Translations under genes and position numbers: made by a program
Origin: Nitrospira sp.
GTDB lineage: Bacteria; Nitrospirota; Nitrospiria; Nitrospirales; Nitrospiraceae
Assembly (NCBI GenBank): GCA_024760525.1
Contig: CP060499.1
Coordinates: 3,245,501-3,309,500 of the forward strand
Length of the DNA stretch: 64,000 bases
Reading direction: 5' to 3'
Notes under the pieces: generated by a model
What the model was told of the DNA's origin: nothing
What the model saw: only the letters and a program-made list of their open reading frames with translations
Databases searched by the model: none
Shown: positions 15,978-24,080 of the stretch, one piece after another
Position numbering within the stretch: position 1 is the first letter of the stretch
How the letters are laid out: each line of letters opens with the position of its first letter

Positions 15978-16192
15978 CCGGGCAGGATAAAGCGATCCTA
16001 GTTCGCAATCAATGAGTATTCATGATTGTGGAGGCAGGACTACCGCGCCTGAATGACATCCACAGAGAAAAGCGAGGAGAGATTGAAGAGAGAAACCGAC
16101 GTTGAGTGAAGAAGCGCACGCCGATCATTGAGGATCATCACATTGAGCAAAGGAACGTACCAAACGCAGCGGCAGAACGATTCAGACACAAA

Positions 16193-16726
16193 TTAGAAAG
16201 CCCAGTATCGAGATGCTCCGAACACGAGGCGACACCCGACGAGAAAGAGATCACCATGTGACTCAACCGATACCGCTTTTGTCCACTGCACTTCGTATAA
16301 GTTTAAAGAATGTTCCCACCGAGTTTCAGGAACATGAAGTTCAATAAGCTGCCGGTATCGAGGCCGATTTCCCATCAGCACGAGAACCCCGTGCTCACTT
16401 CGGTTGAGGCAGTACACCTCGCCCTGCTCGAGCATCACACGTCCACCGTCTATTGATTCAGACAGACCATAGGCACATACCTTCTGTTCATTGACTCGCA
16501 CCTCTTGCCGACGAGAAGGAAAAGGAGATTCTCCTTGACCTTCACAGACACCCGCAATGGCAGGCTTGGTATTGAGACTCCTTGGACGGTAGAAACGAGC
16601 TTCCCGAACAGCTTCTTTTGATCCAATGTTCATGATGTCCTCACAGATGTACTGAAACCGTGCTGGGTATGGAGCAAATGCCATACCCATGAAGTGTTCG
16701 CGAATGTTCATGAGAATTCTTGGCAA
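16193..16726 (-). CDS. Uncharacterised PilZ-like protein
   Basis: The C-terminal 100 residues have the pattern of PilZ-type beta barrels: a first strand with GGRVMLEQGEVYCLNRSEHG, then VLVLMG, a partner strand EVQWTKAV and the ending LVGCRLVFG. The canonical RxxxR and D/NxSxxG diguanylate-binding motifs are only partly present (NRSEHG), so binding of cyclic di-GMP is uncertain. The start is unclear: a TTG at 16726 lies only two bases after AGGAGG, an ATG at 16711 is far from it, and an ATG at 16633 has GAGGACATC directly before it and would give 146 residues. The gene stands alone downstream of an AT-rich spacer. Confidence 0.6.
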   Translation of the reverse strand: MPRILMNIREHFMGMAFAPYPARFQYICEDIMNIGSKEAVREARFYRPRSLNTKPAIAGVCEGQGESPFPSRRQEVRVNEQKVCAYGLSESIDGGRVMLEQGEVYCLNRSEHGVLVLMGNRPRYRQLIELHVPETRWEHSLNLYEVQWTKAVSVESHGDLFLVGCRLVFGASRYWAF

Positions 16727-16784
16727 ATCCTCCTAAAGTCCTTATTTTGTGGAATCATTGATATTGGGATGCGAAGGAATATGG

Positions 16785-16847
16785 ATTCACCATTTCATGT
16801 GATATACGTATATACGATTGAATATAAATATGATTTATCTGGTGAAT
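16785..16847. promoter_or_regulatory. AT-rich inverted-repeat segment in the PilZ-like/dinB spacer
   Basis: This stretch is much richer in A and T than its surroundings. ATTCACCA at 16785-16792 and TGGTGAAT at 16840-16847 are perfect eight-base inverted repeats, and between them lies the 12-base palindrome ATATACGTATAT at 16802-16813. It sits upstream of the minus-strand PilZ-like gene and downstream of dinB, so it could be an operator or promoter for the former. A plus-strand open frame across it (16694-17089) is not convincing. Confidence 0.45.
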
Positions 16848-16994
16848 GGCAAACCATACAGCGCGGTAGATGTGACCTTCACCGAAACGTAGGTCTGCAC
16901 CACATTTTCATTGGCGGGAAATTAGCTACAGCGCGTTCACGTCGGACTGCAACATCAATCATTCTAACGAGCGATTATGGAATCGAACATCTTG

Positions 16995-18071
16995 TCAACT
17001 CAGCCGTTCTACGCGAAGGCCGAGTAAGCGAATTCGTTTTCTGTGGGGATTTTCTCGCCGATCGAGAAATGGCAGGAGCAACTTCATAGCCTCACGGCCT
17101 AAGACGGCTCTGTCACCGGTCGGCATTGCCAATGTCTGAGTGCGCGATTTGGTCACAAAATCCGCAAAGCGAACGGTCAGGACGACGGTCCGGAAGCACT
17201 GAAACGCATCGTGATGTAGGCGGTCGGTGACACCTCGAACGAGCGAATCGAGCTGGTTGAGAAGGATCTGACTGTCAAGGGTATCGGACTCGAAGGTTTC
17301 CTGTTCTCCAATGGATTTTGGTTCGGAATATTCCTCGACTGGTGAATCATCTCGGCCGCGAGCTTTATCATAGAGTATCCTGCCGCGCTTGCCTAACAGC
17401 TCGTCGAGCTGGCGCAGAGTCAACGCTCTCAACTCTTTGACGACCGTGATTCCCTTTCCCCTAAACATGGCTTCCGTTTTGGGCCCTATACCAGGAATGA
17501 CTCTGATCGAGAGAGGAGCTAGAAAAGCTTCTGCCCCTTCCTCGTTCACTATCGTAAGGCCGTTCGGCTTCTGCCAGCCAGAGGCAATTTTTGCGATCAA
17601 CTTATTTGGTCCGATGCCCACAGAGGCCGTGAGTTGTTGTTCCAAACGGATTGTCTCTTTCAGACGATAGGACAGTCGTTCCGCCTCTTCGTAGGATTCT
17701 GTCCAACTCAGATCACCATAAACCTCGTCGATACTGGCCTGTTCCACCTGTGGGATGAAGCGCCGAACAATCTGCAACACCTCTTCGGACACCCGCGTGT
17801 ATTTCGGCATATCGACGGACACAAACGTCACCGGGGGTTTACCGGCTCGCCGAGCCTCTTCCGACAACCGCCAGGCAGTGGAGATCGGAGTCGCTGAATG
17901 GATCCCATAGGCGCGAGCGAGATAGTTCGAGGTAGAAGCGACTCCACGCCCTCTTCCGCCAAGCGGATCGGCCCCAACCACAAGCGGAATACCGCGAAAG
18001 GCCGGGGTATCCCGCTCCTCAATCGCAGCATAGAACGCATCCATGTCCAAATGGGCGATAATCCTCAGCAT
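16995..18071 (-). CDS. dinB: DNA polymerase IV (Y family)
   Basis: A translesion polymerase that copies damaged templates with low fidelity. The 358 residues match the usual length. Catalytic carboxylates are Asp9 in HLDMDAFYAAIE and Asp115-Glu116 in ASIDEVYGD; the helix-hairpin-helix segment IPGIGPKTEAM and the little-finger region around LTVRFADFVTKSRTQ are intact. The C-terminus ends LLGLRVERLS without an obvious beta-clamp motif, which I could not place by eye. The gene is monocistronic; the upstream gap before 18200 presumably holds its promoter, but no LexA-type box was recognised. Confidence 0.96.
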   Translation of the reverse strand: MLRIIAHLDMDAFYAAIEERDTPAFRGIPLVVGADPLGGRGRGVASTSNYLARAYGIHSATPISTAWRLSEEARRAGKPPVTFVSVDMPKYTRVSEEVLQIVRRFIPQVEQASIDEVYGDLSWTESYEEAERLSYRLKETIRLEQQLTASVGIGPNKLIAKIASGWQKPNGLTIVNEEGAEAFLAPLSIRVIPGIGPKTEAMFRGKGITVVKELRALTLRQLDELLGKRGRILYDKARGRDDSPVEEYSEPKSIGEQETFESDTLDSQILLNQLDSLVRGVTDRLHHDAFQCFRTVVLTVRFADFVTKSRTQTLAMPTGDRAVLGREAMKLLLPFLDRRENPHRKRIRLLGLRVERLS

Positions 18072-18205
18072 TTAATTCTCACCGCGTGAACAGAAGACAT
18101 CCGGGTACAGCAGGTACAACCTCACGACCAAAAAACTTCAGACTGAAAACCGCAACTCACTTTCTCTCTAGCTTTTTGAAGTGGAGCTGACATAAAATCC
18201 CACCC

Positions 18206-18230
18206 CGTTCCGAGGGAACGATCCTATAAT
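18206..18230 (+). promoter_or_regulatory. Promoter -10 hexamer with adjacent operator-like palindrome
   Basis: A perfect TATAAT at 18225-18230 lies 46 bases before the GTG start of the first small membrane protein. CGTTCC-GAG-GGAACG at 18206-18220 is a perfect six-base inverted repeat directly upstream, covering the spacer where a -35 contact would fall, so a repressor or activator could bind there. No good -35 hexamer is visible at the standard distance. Confidence 0.5.
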
Positions 18231-18250
18231 AGATCGTTTGAAACACATTA

Positions 18251-18270
18251 GAGATCATCAACGAAAGGAG
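18251..18270 (+). repeat. Conserved leader, first copy
   Basis: The 20 bases GAGATCATCAACGAAAGGAG are identical to 18685-18704. Both copies end in the Shine-Dalgarno sequence of a small membrane-protein gene, so the leader was duplicated with the gene and has been kept. Confidence 0.85.
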
Positions 18271-18276
18271 GCAGTC

Positions 18277-18462
18277 GTGGGCCTGCGTTGGTTCAATCTT
18301 CTAGGGTTTGTGATGCTGTTTCTCGCTCTGTTCTTCAATGAGGTTGTGTATCTGAACGTGTGGCACGAGTCCAATTTCTTTTTGGTTGCTGTCGCGATAG
18401 CATACTTCGGTACTGCACTTTGGCTCTCACTCTGGGGAGGGTCGAATCACCAGCAAGCTTGA
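18277..18462 (+). CDS. Small two-helix membrane protein, first of a tandem pair
   Basis: A 61-residue protein with two hydrophobic helices (about 6-24 and 31-52) separated by a short loop containing NVWHESN, and a polar tail. I take the GTG at 18277, six bases after AAAGGAGG; an ATG at 18238 is in frame but lies upstream of that site. The next gene (18712-18894) encodes a clear relative: both read (W/Y)(F/N)-x-(L/I)GFVML near the N-terminus, have a short N/H-rich loop and end in a Trp-x-x-Ser motif. No known family was recognised. Location in the inner membrane is likely; function is unknown. Confidence 0.7.
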   Translation: MGLRWFNLLGFVMLFLALFFNEVVYLNVWHESNFFLVAVAIAYFGTALWLSLWGGSNHQQA

Positions 18463-18615
18463 TGGCACTCCCTCCATCAATTTTCCAATGACCAACCGGC
18501 AGTCCGAAGCGGGTCAGCTATAGCGTAGCTAGCACCACCAAAAGGTGGGGGGAACTCGGGCTGTGAGCAACTCGGCATAGGAAACACTGGTCCTCTTGGC
18601 TATAGCTTTTCGTGA

Positions 18616-18640
18616 TGGGGGTGGCGTATAATCCGCCCCC
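18616..18640 (+). promoter_or_regulatory. Promoter -10 hexamer inside a GC-rich inverted repeat
   Basis: TATAAT at 18627-18632 is flanked by GGGGGTGGCG on the left and CCGCCCCC on the right, so the hexamer sits in the loop of a potential hairpin. It lies about 80 bases before the ATG of the second small membrane protein. Upstream spacer bases 18463-18615 carry no gene; they contain a small hairpin around CCACCAAAAGGTGG. Confidence 0.45.
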
Positions 18641-18684
18641 AGTCACAGTAAGTGGTTCTTTTCAGCGATCGGCGCATAAACCTG

Positions 18685-18704
18685 GAGATCATCAACGAAA
18701 GGAG
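18685..18704 (+). repeat. Conserved leader, second copy
   Basis: Identical over 20 bases to 18251-18270 and ending in the AAAGGAG ribosome site of the gene that starts at 18712. The sequence upstream of the two copies differs, so the identity is confined to the leader. Confidence 0.85.
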
Positions 18705-18711
18705 ACGATCC

Positions 18712-18894
18712 ATGGCGTTTTACAATTGGATTGGATTCGTAATGTTGATATTAGGGTTCTTATTGAATGAGCTCTTCCTTGGAATAAATGCATGGTACGA
18801 TCTCAATCTAGGGGCCGTTGTCGCTGGTGTCGTGTACCTGGTCGTTGCCGCCTCGTTGTCAATATGGCCAAGCTCCCATAATCAGGCAGCCTGA
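18712..18894 (+). CDS. Small two-helix membrane protein, second of a tandem pair
   Basis: A 60-residue protein starting at the ATG at 18712, seven bases after AAAGGAG. Helices lie at about 6-22 and 33-52, joined by GINAWYDLN. It is the paralogue of 18277-18462, with the same GFVML segment, the same spacing of the helices and a similar Asn/His/Gln-rich tail (SSHNQAA against GSNHQQA). The in-frame ATG at 18652 is far from the ribosome site and I reject it. Function is unknown; the paired leaders suggest common post-transcriptional control. Confidence 0.7.
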   Translation: MAFYNWIGFVMLILGFLLNELFLGINAWYDLNLGAVVAGVVYLVVAASLSIWPSSHNQAA

Positions 18895-19008
18895 CCGATA
18901 CTTCACACGTTTCGCTGGAAGTCGAACACGATGTCGTGGTGTGCCGGCTTCCCCTTCTGACCATGAATCGTACTGACCTCTTCTCGAAGAATGAAGGGGA
19001 AAGTGCCT

Positions 19009-19590
19009 TCACTGAGCAACCTTCCTGTTGAGAAAACAATCTCCTGTGTGATCATTCACCAAACCGACTGCCTGCATGTAGGCATAAATGATCGTATTGC
19101 CCACAAATCGGAAACCGCGCTTTTTTAGATCCTTTGATAAGGCATCGCCGTCGGCTGTCGTGACCGGCACGTGCTTCACAGTCTTCCAATGATTGATCGT
19201 CGGCTTCCCACCGACAAACCGCCAGACATATCGGTCGAATGAACCAAACTCTTTCTGCACTTCGAGAAAAGCCTGGGCGTTCGTCACGGCCGCATCGATT
19301 TTCAATCGATTGCGGATGATCCCGACATCTTTCATCAGCGTGGCCTTTGTTTGAGCTGTGAAGCGGGCCACTCGGGCGGGGTCAAACCCGACAAAAGCCT
19401 TGCGGTATCCCTCGCGACGCAATAGGATCGTCTCCCAAGTCAAACCTGCTTGAGCCCCTTCGAGTATCAGCATTTCGAAGTGTTTGCGATCCTCATGTAC
19501 CGGCACACCCCACTCTTCATCATGGTAGCGAATGAGATGCGCCTTATCCCCTACCCATGTGCACCGGATATTCCCATCTGATTCCGTCAT
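19009..19590 (-). CDS. tag: DNA-3-methyladenine glycosylase I
   Basis: This base-excision enzyme removes 3-methyladenine from alkylated DNA. The Tag-family features are present: RCTWVGD near the N-terminus with the first zinc-ligand Cys, YHDEEWGVP with its His, the helical GAQAGLTWETIL segment, and the C-terminal NDHTGDC that supplies the last His and Cys. Length from ATG 19590 is 193 residues, normal for Tag; a TTG at 19611 would add seven. The gene is single on this strand. A second alkylation-repair glycosylase of the AlkA type is at 24962-25630. Confidence 0.95.
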   Translation of the reverse strand: MTESDGNIRCTWVGDKAHLIRYHDEEWGVPVHEDRKHFEMLILEGAQAGLTWETILLRREGYRKAFVGFDPARVARFTAQTKATLMKDVGIIRNRLKIDAAVTNAQAFLEVQKEFGSFDRYVWRFVGGKPTINHWKTVKHVPVTTADGDALSKDLKKRGFRFVGNTIIYAYMQAVGLVNDHTGDCFLNRKVAQ

Positions 19591-19836
19591 CGGCTCGACC
19601 AACTCCAGCAAGACAACTACTCAGACCTAATTGTAAAAGCGATCCGAACGAGAAAACAATGTTCGGCATTCTCCACCGTAACGAATTTCAAAGATGTCGC
19701 CCCACGTGCCTTCTTATTCATGACGGTACATCCACAGACCCGCCTCAAGGGGACGGTTGATCTCCTTAACACAAATCCACTATCATCCTCATAATTGATG
19801 ATGCATCGACAATTCCAACCCTAAGAGGAGGAGACC

Positions 19837-20043
19837 ATGCCGACCAAACAGTATAAGCAACTGGGATGTCTCGATGTCGACGCCAGCGCCGGCTGCGGTT
19901 TTCAGGTGCGAGCCGAGACTGAAGCTGAACTCATGCAACTCGTCGCCACGCATGCAAAGCAATGCCACAAGCTGGAGTCCATCCCACACGAAATGGTCGA
20001 GAAGGTAAAAGCAGCGATCAAAACCGTGCCCGTCACCGTCTAG
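19837..20043 (+). CDS. DUF1059 small metal-binding-type protein
   Basis: A 68-residue protein matching DUF1059, described as a predicted small metal-binding family without known function. The typical pattern is visible: an early Cys (LGCLDVD), GCGFQVRAETEAELMQLV where the family usually has Gly-Cys-Asp, then HAKQCH and a conserved C-terminal helix. AAGAGGAGGAG precedes the ATG. It lies in a group of short plus-strand genes with gaps of about 100 bases, so it is probably transcribed on its own. Confidence 0.85.
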   Translation: MPTKQYKQLGCLDVDASAGCGFQVRAETEAELMQLVATHAKQCHKLESIPHEMVEKVKAAIKTVPVTV

Positions 20044-20139
20044 TGACGCTCGTCCTGTGGCAGGGACCATTCCCTCGTACGGTTACATACCAGGGGAAGT
20101 TTCCCCTTTCAAGTCCAAGGCGCGTGTCAAGGAGGACCT

Positions 20140-20574
20140 ATGAGTTGGAAGACAGCACTCCCAATCGCCGTGGTTTTACTATTGAGTACTAGCGGCTGCA
20201 GCTATCTATTTTATCCTCATGCAAAAGAATTTACGGCAAAGGCAAAGGGAGCCACGGGCGTCGAGACGCTGATCAATCTGACTCACATGGCGGAGGTCTC
20301 GGCCAACGCAGCCAGAGGAGGGAAGGGAGTCGATCAATCTTTCGACGATCTCCACAATCAGTTTCATGCCATCAACGATAACATTTGCCGCGTCGAAAAA
20401 TCGGTGAGCGACCAGCCGGCGTATGCCTTGACCGTGACGCACAACAAGGAGCTGAAGGCTATTTTCAGACGGCTGTGGAAGTTCAAAGACGATCAGCCAC
20501 AACGGGATCAACACTTAAACCTCTTTGTGTCGGAAGTGAAGGAACTACGCGAGACATTGCAAACCTTGAGGTAA
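20140..20574 (+). CDS. Uncharacterised lipoprotein
   Basis: A 144-residue exported protein. A basic start, a hydrophobic core and STSGC at about residue 20 point to lipoprotein processing, although the residue at -3 is Thr rather than Leu. The mature part is largely helical and charged, with two Cys residues counting the lipid-anchored one (Cys20, and one in DNICRVEK). AAGGAGG precedes the ATG. Its stop is three bases before the methyltransferase start, so the genes 20140 to 22303 form one operon. I do not recognise the family. Confidence 0.75.
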   Translation: MSWKTALPIAVVLLLSTSGCSYLFYPHAKEFTAKAKGATGVETLINLTHMAEVSANAARGGKGVDQSFDDLHNQFHAINDNICRVEKSVSDQPAYALTVTHNKELKAIFRRLWKFKDDQPQRDQHLNLFVSEVKELRETLQTLR

Positions 20575-20577
20575 TTC

Positions 20578-21435
20578 ATGGCATCGCCGTCACCCGAGCA
20601 AGTCATCGAGAGCCAACGTCAGGATTGGAACCGCGTTGCCGGTGGTTGGGAGAAATGGGATCGATTCTTCGACGAACAGATGGCATTCCTCAATCACCGA
20701 CTCGTCGGCGACGCACGGTTGCGCGCCGGTCTGCGCGTGTTGGATCTGGGATCAGGCACGGGTTATCCCGCCTTACTCGCGGCTCAGACCGTCGGGACGA
20801 GCGGGAGCGTAGTGGGAATTGATTTGGCCGAGCAGATGCTCGAAGCCGCCGGACGGAAAGCGGTTTTCCTGAAGCTCTCCAATGTCACATTCCGCGCGGG
20901 GGACATCACCGCCTTGCCGTTCGAGGCTGCTTCATTCGACGCCGTGATCACCCGCTTCTGCCTGATGTTCCTGCCCGAGATTCAGAAAGCCGTCGCTGAA
21001 ATCGCCCGTGTCCTCAAGCCCAATACCTGGGTGGCTGCCGCTGTATGGTCTGATCCGGGGAAGAACCCCTATCTGAAAATTCCCATGGATATCATTAAAC
21101 AATTCATCGATCTCCCACCTCCTGATCCGGCGGCACCGGGAATTTTCCGCCTGGCGAAGCCCGGGGAGCTGGCGGGCGTGCTGCAACAAGCCGGATTCAC
21201 CGAGGTCTCTGAGCAAGAGTTTCTCGGAGACGTACGATTCGCGACAGCGGACGAGTATTTCTCGAGTCTCATGGACATCGCTGCCCCGATTCAAAATCTC
21301 TGGGCCAAGTTGAGCCCGGGACAACAGGGTGAAGCCACGCAGCGCCTCGTTGAAACGGCGGAGCGGTATCGAAACGGATCGGTCGTCGCATTGCCGATTG
21401 CAGTACGAATGGTCGCCGGGCGCAAGTCCGGATGA
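20578..21435 (+). CDS. Class I SAM-dependent methyltransferase
   Basis: A 285-residue methyltransferase of the UbiE/Methyltransf_11 type. SAM-binding motif I is VLDLGSGTG at 54-62; the acidic end of the second strand is GIDLAEQM; GDITALPFEAASFDAV and FCLMFLP give the later motifs, followed by ARVLKPNTWVAAAVW. Residues after 190 form an additional domain like those in small-molecule methyltransferases. The substrate is unknown. It is tightly packed after a lipoprotein gene and before a TfoX-like gene. Confidence 0.9.
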   Translation: MASPSPEQVIESQRQDWNRVAGGWEKWDRFFDEQMAFLNHRLVGDARLRAGLRVLDLGSGTGYPALLAAQTVGTSGSVVGIDLAEQMLEAAGRKAVFLKLSNVTFRAGDITALPFEAASFDAVITRFCLMFLPEIQKAVAEIARVLKPNTWVAAAVWSDPGKNPYLKIPMDIIKQFIDLPPPDPAAPGIFRLAKPGELAGVLQQAGFTEVSEQEFLGDVRFATADEYFSSLMDIAAPIQNLWAKLSPGQQGEATQRLVETAERYRNGSVVALPIAVRMVAGRKSG

Positions 21436-21438
21436 GGA

Positions 21439-21750
21439 ATGCCGCCAAAGGACGAGGGTTTCAAAGACTTCATCCTGGATCAGCTTGCCAGCCTACGTCA
21501 CCTGACCGCACGCGCCATGTTCGGCGGCCACGGGCTCTACCATGGAGCCGCGTTTTTCGGCATCATTCATAAAGGCCGCCTCTACTTCAAAGTCACCGCA
21601 ACGACGGTACCTCTGTATAAGAGCCACGGAATGAAACCCTTTCGCCCGAACACCAAACAAACGCTTAAATCCTTCTATGAAGTGCCGATCGATGTGATCG
21701 AGGACGCGGACGCATTGACCGAGTGGGCAATGCGCTCAGTCGGAGCATAG
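21439..21750 (+). CDS. TfoX/Sxy N-terminal domain protein
   Basis: A 103-residue protein consisting only of the TfoX N-terminal domain: RAMFGGHGLYHGAAFFGII, then GRLYFKV and the late PIDVIEDADALTEWA. In gammaproteobacteria two-domain TfoX promotes competence gene expression; single-domain forms are widespread and uncharacterised, so a competence role should not be assumed here. It starts three bases after the methyltransferase stop and is followed seven bases later by a DUF488 gene. Confidence 0.88.
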   Translation: MPPKDEGFKDFILDQLASLRHLTARAMFGGHGLYHGAAFFGIIHKGRLYFKVTATTVPLYKSHGMKPFRPNTKQTLKSFYEVPIDVIEDADALTEWAMRSVGA

Positions 21751-21757
21751 CAAATTC

Positions 21758-22303
21758 ATGTCTAATGTGCTTTGGACGATCGGGCATTCGACAAGGTCAA
21801 TCGACGAGTTTCTTGCCCTGCTGAACGCTCATCGTGTTGACCAGCTCGTTGATGTACGTATCGTCCCTCGTTCCGGTCACAACCCTCAATTCAACCAAGA
21901 CAATCTTTCAACGAAGCTGGTGGATAGTGGGTTGGTGTACAGCCATATGCCCCGGCTCGGCGGATTGCGCAAGCCCACGAAAGATTCCTTCAATATCGGC
22001 TGGCGGAATGAAAGCCTTCGCGGCTACGCGGATTACATGCAGACAGACGGGTTCTGGTACGCCTTGGACGAGCTGATGGCTGAAGGCCGATCACGTCACA
22101 CAACGATCATGTGCGCGGAAGCGGTGGCCTGGCGGTGCCATCGGTCCTTGATCGCTGACGCATTAGTAGTGAGAGGTTGGGAGGTCCGACACATCATGTC
22201 GGAGATGAATGCGGACCACCATCAGCTCACGTCCTTCGCCATCGTGAAGGATGGCCGTCTGCGTTATCCAAAACGAAAGGACTGCCCGGACTTATTCTCG
22301 TAA
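21758..22303 (+). CDS. DUF488 family protein
   Basis: A 181-residue member of the DUF488 family. Typical parts are TIGHSTRSIDEFLALL at the N-terminus, the DVRIVPRSGHNPQFN loop, and CAEAVAWRCHRSLIAD, where conserved Cys, Glu and CHR suggest a catalytic or metal site. No enzymatic activity is established for the family that I can cite. It is the last gene of the 20140-22303 operon and is convergent with a transporter gene 32 bases away. Confidence 0.9.
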   Translation: MSNVLWTIGHSTRSIDEFLALLNAHRVDQLVDVRIVPRSGHNPQFNQDNLSTKLVDSGLVYSHMPRLGGLRKPTKDSFNIGWRNESLRGYADYMQTDGFWYALDELMAEGRSRHTTIMCAEAVAWRCHRSLIADALVVRGWEVRHIMSEMNADHHQLTSFAIVKDGRLRYPKRKDCPDLFS

Positions 22304-22335
22304 CCCTATTATGCGATTACGAGCCTATCGAACGA

Positions 22336-23970
22336 TCACGCGCTCTTGAATTTGGTAAGTTTGGCAAACAGGATAGCCGAGAAGGGAAGGGCCAGGCCGA
22401 TCACCACTTGCGTGATGAGCAGCTCGCCCAGTTGGCTGTAGTCGGCAGGGGTCTGAATGACACCGGTCGCTTGGTCACGCACCTCTCGTGTGATGACGAA
22501 CAGTTCGTTGAGATACTTCGTACCGAGCTGGCTCAAAGAAAGCGCCAGGTTGGTAAATGACGCCATCACGGCGAAGAAGGTGGCTTTCAGATTGGCCGGG
22601 GCCGAGTTCGCGATCCACGCCAGCATTGGAATCATGGAAATCTGCACGAGCGGCGATTCCAATGCCGTGTCGACCAAGGCAATGAAACGCGCATCGACGA
22701 CCCCGCCGGTCACGCTCGCCGTCCACACATGCAACCCATAGTACATCCCCACGACCGGCACAGAGAGAATCGTACCGACGACCGTCAAAAATCCGACCAC
22801 ATATGTGATCGAGCGTTCAGCCATAAAGCGCCGGAAAACAAACATCCCGGCCAGGGCCAACATGCCACCGATCAGAGAAAGAACGGAAAGGAACTGCTGA
22901 TCGAACTTCAGATCGTCGATCATCCACCAGGTCGAGCCAGGGCCAGGCCCCGGAATGGCCCGCAACGCAAAGATCACCGCGGCAGTGCCGACCAAGGTGA
23001 GCCGCTTATCAGGCTCCAATTCCCGGACGAGTTTCGACATCAAGAGCAGAACAATGGCCATGGAACCGGCAAACACGATCTCTTCCCGATAGGGAAACCC
23101 GCCTAGCCCGACCGTCAATGTGAACAGGACAAAGGCCGAGCTACCGCCGAGGATCCACCAATTCGGTTTCGTCGGTTCGTTGTCCGTATCACGGACATCC
23201 ACCATCTGCCGAACCTGTTCCGGCGAGAAGCCCTCCTGAACGAGTTGCCGCGTCTGCCGCCGTTTGATCCACCAAGCCAATCCGACTCCCATCACAGAGA
23301 CGAGGGGAATCACCATCGCCATAAGATAGATCTGTTTATAGAGCCGAATGAGATCGGCCTGTGGAAGTCCTTCGGTTCCGGTAAAGACGTAGACGTTGAC
23401 CAGCGCCACGAGGATACCGCCTCCGACAATCGCGACACGCCCGAGTGTCTGCATCGTCGTGTGCATCAGCTTTCTCGTCTGGTCATCGAAAGAACGGCCC
23501 TGGTCATCGACACGCGGGACAGCTTCCACCGTCATGGCGTCTGCGACCGCGTCCTGAATGACGTACCCGATAGGAGCAAGCAGCACGCTGAGGACATACC
23601 AGACTTCCGCCGGCAGGATGGCCGTCATGGCTTCGCGGTTACCGATCAACAGAGCCATGATCCCGAGGCTGACAGCCAGCAGACCGGCGCCCAAGCCAAC
23701 GAGCCAACTCTTCCATCGCCATAAAAGATCAACCGTATGACCGATCGGCATTTTCAGCGCCCAGGGAATCCCGGCCCAGAATCCGAGCGCGGCCAGAAAG
23801 GCAGCTGAGAGGCCAAGGTAGTCTTTGACGAAGAAGGTTCCGACAATACCGGTGAGACCCGAGATGCCGTAGGCCACGTAGACCATCAGCGGCGGCAGAT
23901 AGGACAGCCGCACCTCACGGCCGAGAGAGAGAATGTTGCGATCAATCCAGGCGACCAGTGTATTCGGCAT
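22336..23970 (-). CDS. MFS transporter resembling the BT1 folate/biopterin family
   Basis: A 544-residue protein with about twelve to fourteen membrane helices. GFWAGIPWALKMPIGHTVDLL is the loop two to three region of a major facilitator, and the segment APANLKATFFAVMASFTNLA with SQLGTKYLNELF near the end resembles the BT1 folate-biopterin carriers of cyanobacteria and protists. A central cytoplasmic linker (about 235-275) is charged. The substrate is uncertain. It lies 110 bases downstream of the ferredoxin-MBL gene on the same strand and may be read from that operon. Confidence 0.75.
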   Translation of the reverse strand: MPNTLVAWIDRNILSLGREVRLSYLPPLMVYVAYGISGLTGIVGTFFVKDYLGLSAAFLAALGFWAGIPWALKMPIGHTVDLLWRWKSWLVGLGAGLLAVSLGIMALLIGNREAMTAILPAEVWYVLSVLLAPIGYVIQDAVADAMTVEAVPRVDDQGRSFDDQTRKLMHTTMQTLGRVAIVGGGILVALVNVYVFTGTEGLPQADLIRLYKQIYLMAMVIPLVSVMGVGLAWWIKRRQTRQLVQEGFSPEQVRQMVDVRDTDNEPTKPNWWILGGSSAFVLFTLTVGLGGFPYREEIVFAGSMAIVLLLMSKLVRELEPDKRLTLVGTAAVIFALRAIPGPGPGSTWWMIDDLKFDQQFLSVLSLIGGMLALAGMFVFRRFMAERSITYVVGFLTVVGTILSVPVVGMYYGLHVWTASVTGGVVDARFIALVDTALESPLVQISMIPMLAWIANSAPANLKATFFAVMASFTNLALSLSQLGTKYLNELFVITREVRDQATGVIQTPADYSQLGELLITQVVIGLALPFSAILFAKLTKFKSA

Positions 23971-24080
23971 CGTGCGGTTAGGCGCCTATGCCGCTGTCGG
24001 TCAGGACGGAATGATCCATGATCCGGTTGGAACTCCTGCGATCCACAGAGAAGGCGATATCCATAACCTTTCGATCTCTT

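Noticed and set aside
16694..17089. 131-codon plus-strand frame across the AT-rich spacer and the dinB 3' end
   Set aside because: No ribosome site, odd residue composition, and about 95 bases overlap the well-supported dinB coding region on the other strand.
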